Assembly: GCA_019058315.1 (NCBI GenBank)
Contig: JAHPZH010000002.1
Span: 1,187,910-1,251,909, forward strand
Direction of reading: 5' to 3'
Length of the DNA: 64,000 nucleotides
From: Candidatus Helarchaeota archaeon
GTDB taxonomy: Archaea; Asgardarchaeota; Lokiarchaeia; Helarchaeales; RDOG01
The translations under genes and the position numbers were made by a program. Numbering within the stretch: the first letter of the stretch is position 1; every line of letters begins with the position of its first letter. Below the pieces are notes generated by a model that was given only the letters and a program-made list of their open reading frames with translations, searched no databases and had not been told where the DNA came from. This document shows, one piece after another, positions 59,244 to 64,000 of the stretch.

Positions 59244-60935
59244 ATGAAAAAAATTGATAAAATTTCTAATATTAATGAAAAAAAAGCTATTTTACATATT
59301 AAGAAAGAATATTATTTAGATGAAACAGATTTTGAAATTGATAAAGAGGGACGAGTAGTTAAACTTCGATTACTAGAAAAATGGTTTGAAATTGCACCTG
59401 AAATTATAGGAAAACTCACTCATTTAGAAGAATTAGACCTTCAAAATAATGATTATTTTTATCCCCCAGAAGATGTTGATTCAAAAATTGGAAATTTAGA
59501 AAATCTTACCAAATTAAAAAAATTAAACCTCCATTTTAATTATCTTAAAAAAATTGAAGGTTTAGCGAATCTCTCTAATTTAAGAGAATTAGATCTTCAT
59601 ATGAATAAAATTGTAAAAATAGAGAACTTAGAAAATCTTCATAATTTAAATCACTTATACCTCTCACATAATCATATTGAAAAAATAGAGGGTTTAGAAA
59701 ATCTCACTCAATTGAAAACTTTAGATTTCGCATATAATCCAATTAAAAAAATAGAAGGATTAGAGAATCTAACTCAACTACAAACTTTAGATTTTATGCA
59801 TAATAAGATAACAAAGATCGAAGGTTTGGAAAATCTCCATAAATTGGAAGATTTAAATTTGTTTGGGAGTGTTATAAAAAAGATAGAAGGCTTAGAGCAC
59901 CTTACTCAATTAAAAAAATTAGATTTATACGGAAAAGAGATTAAAAAGATAGAAGGGTTTGAATGTCTTATTAATTTAGAAACGTTGTATTTATATGGAA
60001 ATCAAATTGAAAAAATTGAGGGGCTTGAGACTCTTTCTAAATTACAGCATCTATCTTTTAATAAAAATAAGATAAAAAAGATTGAAGGTTTAGATAATTT
60101 ATTGGAATTAGAAGGAATAAATATTTCTGAAAATGAAATTATAAAGATCGAGGGATTAGATAATCTCATTAAATTACAAAAATTAGATCTTGCCAGTAAT
60201 AAGATAAAAGAAATTAATGGTTTAAATAAATTAAATCAAGTGGAAGAAATAGACCTTTCCAATAATCAAATCGAAAAAATAATTGGGCCATTAAACCTTT
60301 CTAATTTAAAAATACTAAAAATTAAAAATAATAAGATCAAGCAAATAGAAGGGTTAGAAGAACTAACACAATTAGAGGAATTAGATTTATGTGAAAACAA
60401 AATAACGAATATTATGGGGCTAGACAGACTCGTTCAATTGAAATATTTGAATCTGGATAACAATCTAATCTATATGCTTGAAGGGTTAGATAATCTATCA
60501 AATTTAGAAAGTTTACATATTTCAGACAATAAAATAACAAAGATAGAAGGTTTAGAAAAGCTTAACCAATTAAAAAAATTAATATTAAGCTCTAATCTCA
60601 TTTCTAAAATCGAAGGTTTAGAGAATCTTCCTCAATTAGAAACTTTAACTCTACATTTTAATCAAATTAGAAAGTTGGAAGGATTAGATAATCTTATCCA
60701 TTTAACAGATCTTACCCTTGATTACAATCCTTTGGATGCAGAAGACCAAAAAATAATTAAAGAAGATATAAAAAAAATAATTTCTCATTATAAAAAGAGA
60801 GAAATAAAAGGGCTTGTTAAGCAATTGGAATTATTAAAGGCACAGTCTGAAATAGACGGACTGAATTTAGAAGATTATATTATTTTAAAAAGGAAAATAG
60901 AAAAAATTAGTAAAAAAATAAAAGATTTTAAATAA
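59244..60935 (+). CDS. SDS22-type leucine-rich repeat protein with charged C-terminal helical module
   Basis: Many 22-aa repeats of LxxLxxLxLxxNxIxKIEGLENL type. Confidence 0.92.
   Translation: MKKIDKISNINEKKAILHIKKEYYLDETDFEIDKEGRVVKLRLLEKWFEIAPEIIGKLTHLEELDLQNNDYFYPPEDVDSKIGNLENLTKLKKLNLHFNYLKKIEGLANLSNLRELDLHMNKIVKIENLENLHNLNHLYLSHNHIEKIEGLENLTQLKTLDFAYNPIKKIEGLENLTQLQTLDFMHNKITKIEGLENLHKLEDLNLFGSVIKKIEGLEHLTQLKKLDLYGKEIKKIEGFECLINLETLYLYGNQIEKIEGLETLSKLQHLSFNKNKIKKIEGLDNLLELEGINISENEIIKIEGLDNLIKLQKLDLASNKIKEINGLNKLNQVEEIDLSNNQIEKIIGPLNLSNLKILKIKNNKIKQIEGLEELTQLEELDLCENKITNIMGLDRLVQLKYLNLDNNLIYMLEGLDNLSNLESLHISDNKITKIEGLEKLNQLKKLILSSNLISKIEGLENLPQLETLTLHFNQIRKLEGLDNLIHLTDLTLDYNPLDAEDQKIIKEDIKKIISHYKKREIKGLVKQLELLKAQSEIDGLNLEDYIILKRKIEKISKKIKDFK
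59500..60720 (+). repeat. Intragenic 66-bp (22-aa) LRR-encoding tandem repeats
   Basis: Recurring aaaaaaatagaaggtttagaaaatctcactcaatta-like units. Confidence 0.85.
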
Positions 60936-61031
60936 TTGGTTTTTATATTTTATCAATTTGACTTTTTTTTAATTAAAACTAATGACTTAAATATGCTATT
61001 TGTTACTGTGTAGTACCTATGTCTAGCTGGA

Positions 61032-62738
61032 GTGCATGTGATGAAAGAAAAAGAAAAGACAAAAACTACCGATCTTGAAACTTTTAAAAAATTACCAAAG
61101 GATCAACGCAAGAAAATTCGAGAAAAAAGAAGAATCGAAGCTGGTTTGCCTACAAAAATGACTATATACCTCTGGTTTGTTCTCTTCTTTGCAAGTGTCG
61201 TTACATTTTTCGATGGATGGTGTACTCTCGCAATTACGCTGGCTATGGGAAGTTTTGCTGGAGGAGTAGATTTATTGGAACAATTACTTAATCCTGATCT
61301 TTTTACATATTTTGGATTAACATCTAGTCCGGTTATGATGGGAATTATTCTTTCTATAGCAGGAATTGGAGTCGTAGTTGCCGTTTCTTTTAAATATTTT
61401 GTTGATAAATATGGTCGTCGTCCATTAACTCTTATAACTGCAGTTCCGTTTATTACATTCTCAGTTTTAACTGCATTTGTTCCTCCTAGTAGAGAAGGGT
61501 TAATTTTATTTCTTATTTTAAGGATTTGTGCTAACTACTTTCTTTCAGCTGATGTGGTAACTATTATAATAGCGGAAGAATCTCCTAATCATTTGAGAGG
61601 TAGATTGGTTTCAATGGTTCTTGCAATGAATGCAGTTGGGGGGTTTGCTTGTGGAATGATTCAAGCGACGGGAATTAAAATTCCATTCTCTGGTGCTTGG
61701 GGACCAAGTTTAAGTACCTGGCAAAGTTTATTTTTCTTGACGAGTATTGGATATTTATTTATTATTCCACTATTTATCTTCTTAAAAGAAACTAAACGAT
61801 TTGTACAAATGAAAAAATATGAAGAATGGCGAGCAAAAAAAGGATTAAAAGCTAAATCTGGATGGTTTGCACCTTTACAAAAAAAATATGCACGGGGGAT
61901 GGCAACAGGAATGATCGTTGGATTTTTAGCACAATTAATATATTTTGCTCAAGTAACCTTCTTCGCACTCTATTTTGCTAAAGAACAGAATTTAACTCCA
62001 AAGGTGGTAGGAATTGTATCATTACCACTAATGCTTGCAGCAGGAGTAGGTTATTTTGTAGCTGGACCTATATTAGACCGATGGGGAAGACTTCCCACTA
62101 TATATAGATTTGGTTGCACAACTTTAGTAGGAGGTATGGTCTTTTCATGGCCTACAGTCTTTATTGTTGGTGACATTGCCAATCCGTTACTTATGGGCAT
62201 TGTTTTAGCTGGAGGTATGATGGGTATATTCTCTCTAACAATATTAGCTGCTGCAGGAACTATTCTTCCCATGGAAATGTTACCAACTCATATTCGAAGC
62301 ACTGCTATGGGTTGGATCGGTGCTATTTCAAGAGGTGCAACTATTGTGGCTCCTTTCTTAATGATGTATGGGGCGGAAGCATTGGGTGGATTAGGACTTA
62401 CTTATCAAGCTATGTTCGCACTCATGGGAATGCCATTGACAACAATACTGTTTACTGCCTTCCTATTAGCACCTGAAAGTAAGGGAAGAGATTTGGAGGA
62501 AATCGTAGCTACTGAAACTTACTCTAAAATGAAGAAAATATCTGAAAAAGAATACAGAAGACCTTATTACTACTTTGCAATAGCCATCTCTTCATTTTAT
62601 ATTACAGGATTAATTTACGGTAATACCTCTGATGCAAATTTCTTAAATGTATTCATTATCGCGACCTTCTACACGGCGTTATGCTTGGTTTGTTTCATAT
62701 TAGTTATTCTGGTCCGTAGAATAATTACAGAGAAGTAA
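61032..62738 (+). CDS. MFS transporter, close paralogue of 53741-55453
   Basis: Shares long stretches such as SFKYFVDKYGRRPLTLITAV, HLRGRL, PTHIRSTAMGW and LGGLGLTYQAMFALMGMPLTT. Confidence 0.88.
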   Translation: MHVMKEKEKTKTTDLETFKKLPKDQRKKIREKRRIEAGLPTKMTIYLWFVLFFASVVTFFDGWCTLAITLAMGSFAGGVDLLEQLLNPDLFTYFGLTSSPVMMGIILSIAGIGVVVAVSFKYFVDKYGRRPLTLITAVPFITFSVLTAFVPPSREGLILFLILRICANYFLSADVVTIIIAEESPNHLRGRLVSMVLAMNAVGGFACGMIQATGIKIPFSGAWGPSLSTWQSLFFLTSIGYLFIIPLFIFLKETKRFVQMKKYEEWRAKKGLKAKSGWFAPLQKKYARGMATGMIVGFLAQLIYFAQVTFFALYFAKEQNLTPKVVGIVSLPLMLAAGVGYFVAGPILDRWGRLPTIYRFGCTTLVGGMVFSWPTVFIVGDIANPLLMGIVLAGGMMGIFSLTILAAAGTILPMEMLPTHIRSTAMGWIGAISRGATIVAPFLMMYGAEALGGLGLTYQAMFALMGMPLTTILFTAFLLAPESKGRDLEEIVATETYSKMKKISEKEYRRPYYYFAIAISSFYITGLIYGNTSDANFLNVFIIATFYTALCLVCFILVILVRRIITEK

Positions 62739-62844
62739 AATATGATTTTTTTAATAAATTTCTTTTTTTCTTTTAAATTATTTAATAAAAACAAGTAAGT
62801 AGGGACTATTTTTAAAATTTTTAGAATTAATATACTATAAAATA

Positions 62845-63321
62845 ATGAATAGCCTGATATTTAAAATGGAACATAAAAATAAACCTGAAAAAGAGCTATA
62901 TATAGAATTGGAAGAAAAAATAAAGAATATAAAAAGAGATAAAAGAGAATTAGCAATACAAATAAAAAATATGGAAACCTATTTAATAACATTATTTAAA
63001 AAATATGAATTAATCGAGGAGAAAATAGCAGCACGTAAATTAAAACTCGATGTAAAGGTCTTATCAAATTTAGAAGAAAAAACAGTGGATTTAGAGAAAG
63101 CAATTGAATTAACTAAAGAACAATATGAACAAACAAATCAAATTATAAATGAGTGTCAAAAAAAGTTAGAAGAAGCACGGGATGAAGGATTACAAGACCT
63201 TATTAAAAGAATTCAATTTCTTCAAGACAAAACTAAAATAAATGGACTTAAATTATCAGATCTAGAGGTTTTAAATAAAGAAATAGATGAAATTTATAAA
63301 AGAATAGAGAAAATTAAATAA
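62845..63321 (+). CDS. Coiled-coil protein; C-terminal module resembles that of the LRR protein
   Basis: Heptad-like charged sequence; C-term DLIKRIQFLQDKTKINGLKLSDLEVLNKEIDEIYKRIEKIK. Confidence 0.55.
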   Translation: MNSLIFKMEHKNKPEKELYIELEEKIKNIKRDKRELAIQIKNMETYLITLFKKYELIEEKIAARKLKLDVKVLSNLEEKTVDLEKAIELTKEQYEQTNQIINECQKKLEEARDEGLQDLIKRIQFLQDKTKINGLKLSDLEVLNKEIDEIYKRIEKIK

Positions 63322-63339
63322 TTAATTCAAAAATTGTTG

Positions 63340-64000
63340 ATGTTTAAAATGAAATCCGATAATATAGTGATTGTACCGACCACCCACTGGGATAGAGAAT
63401 GGTATATTCCATTTAATGAGTTTAGGGCATATTTAGTGCTAATGATTGATAAGTTAATTGATATTCTTAATAACGATCCAAAGTTTAATAATTTTACATT
63501 AGATGGTCAGACAATTCCTTTAGAAGATTATTTAGAAGTAAGACCTGAAAAAGAAGACTTGATTAAGAAATTTGTTAAGGAAAGTCGACTTTCCATTGGT
63601 CCAATGTATATTTTGCCTGATGAATTTTTAATTAGTGGAGAATCTTTTATTAAAAATTTATTATTGGGGCATAAAATCTCCAGAAAATTCGGAAGAGTAA
63701 TGAAGGCAGGATATATTCCGGATCCATTTGGTCACATCGCCCAATTACCTCAAATATTAAGTGGCTTTGAAATACCTTCTGCATTATTCGCAAGGGGATT
63801 TGGAAATGAATTTAAAGAGAATAATTTAGATATGGAATTTATTTGGAATTCACCCGGAAACGCCGCATCGGTTATTGGAGTCCATTTAATAGGTGGCTAT
63901 TTTTCAGCAGCAGCTCTAAGTACGAAGATAAAGGAAGGTAAATATAAAAAAGCAATTGGTCAAATTAGAAGAGCTGTTAAACGATTTGAAGGATACACCT
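63340..64000 (+). CDS. GH38-type alpha-mannosidase, N-terminal part, truncated by window end
   Basis: ATG 63340: MFKMKSDNIVIVPTTHWDREWYIPFNEFRAYLVLMIDKLIDIL...LDGQTIPLEDYLEVRPE...GYIPDPFGHIAQLPQIL; open to the window end, not in the ORF track. Confidence 0.88.
   Translation, partial: MFKMKSDNIVIVPTTHWDREWYIPFNEFRAYLVLMIDKLIDILNNDPKFNNFTLDGQTIPLEDYLEVRPEKEDLIKKFVKESRLSIGPMYILPDEFLISGESFIKNLLLGHKISRKFGRVMKAGYIPDPFGHIAQLPQILSGFEIPSALFARGFGNEFKENNLDMEFIWNSPGNAASVIGVHLIGGYFSAAALSTKIKEGKYKKAIGQIRRAVKRFEGYT

Noticed and set aside
59500-60720. Short-period repeats resembling a CRISPR array
   Set aside because: The 66-bp period is continuous coding sequence for 22-aa LRR units; no spacers or palindromic repeats.

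Overview
The window looks like archaeal chromosome, most likely Asgard (Lokiarchaeota/Promethearchaeota-like). This is inferred from AT-rich coding, an archaeal histone, archaeal-type TyrRS, Hdr/Mvh and Hyp genes, longin/roadblock-like, LRR and ankyrin proteins, and a selenocysteine-type hydrogenase fragment. No rRNA, tRNA or CRISPR array was recognised. Main blocks: (1) 1-4.6 kb, heterodisulfide reductase (HdrB-HdrC-short HdrA-full HdrA-MvhD). (2) 6.8-10.3 kb, convergent LRR/ankyrin and ankyrin/TPR genes. (3) 10.5-17.2 kb, housekeeping enzymes (isochorismatase, HemA, OsmC, lipoate ligase, tandem SCP2). (4) 18.2-29.5 kb, NiFe hydrogenase large subunit, a previously uncalled VhuU-like selenoprotein ORF, and HycI/HypD/HypF/HypE. 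(5) 29.9-39.6 kb, AOR, epimerase, C25-like peptidase, TyrRS, longin-like proteins, histone. (6) 40-45 kb, a cluster of three DNA methyltransferases with no visible nuclease or helicase. (7) 45.7-64 kb, glycoside hydrolases, serpin, paralogous MFS transporters, and an operon encoding a membrane PH-HTH protein, a tandem-HTH protein and a membrane protein with an Spt5-like KOW domain, preceded by a perfect inverted repeat. The strongest observations are the 51-aa UGA-containing VhuU-like ORF at 19575-19730, the membrane-HTH-KOW operon at 56.7-59.2 kb, and the triple-methyltransferase island. All family names come from reading motifs by eye; no database search or folding was run.
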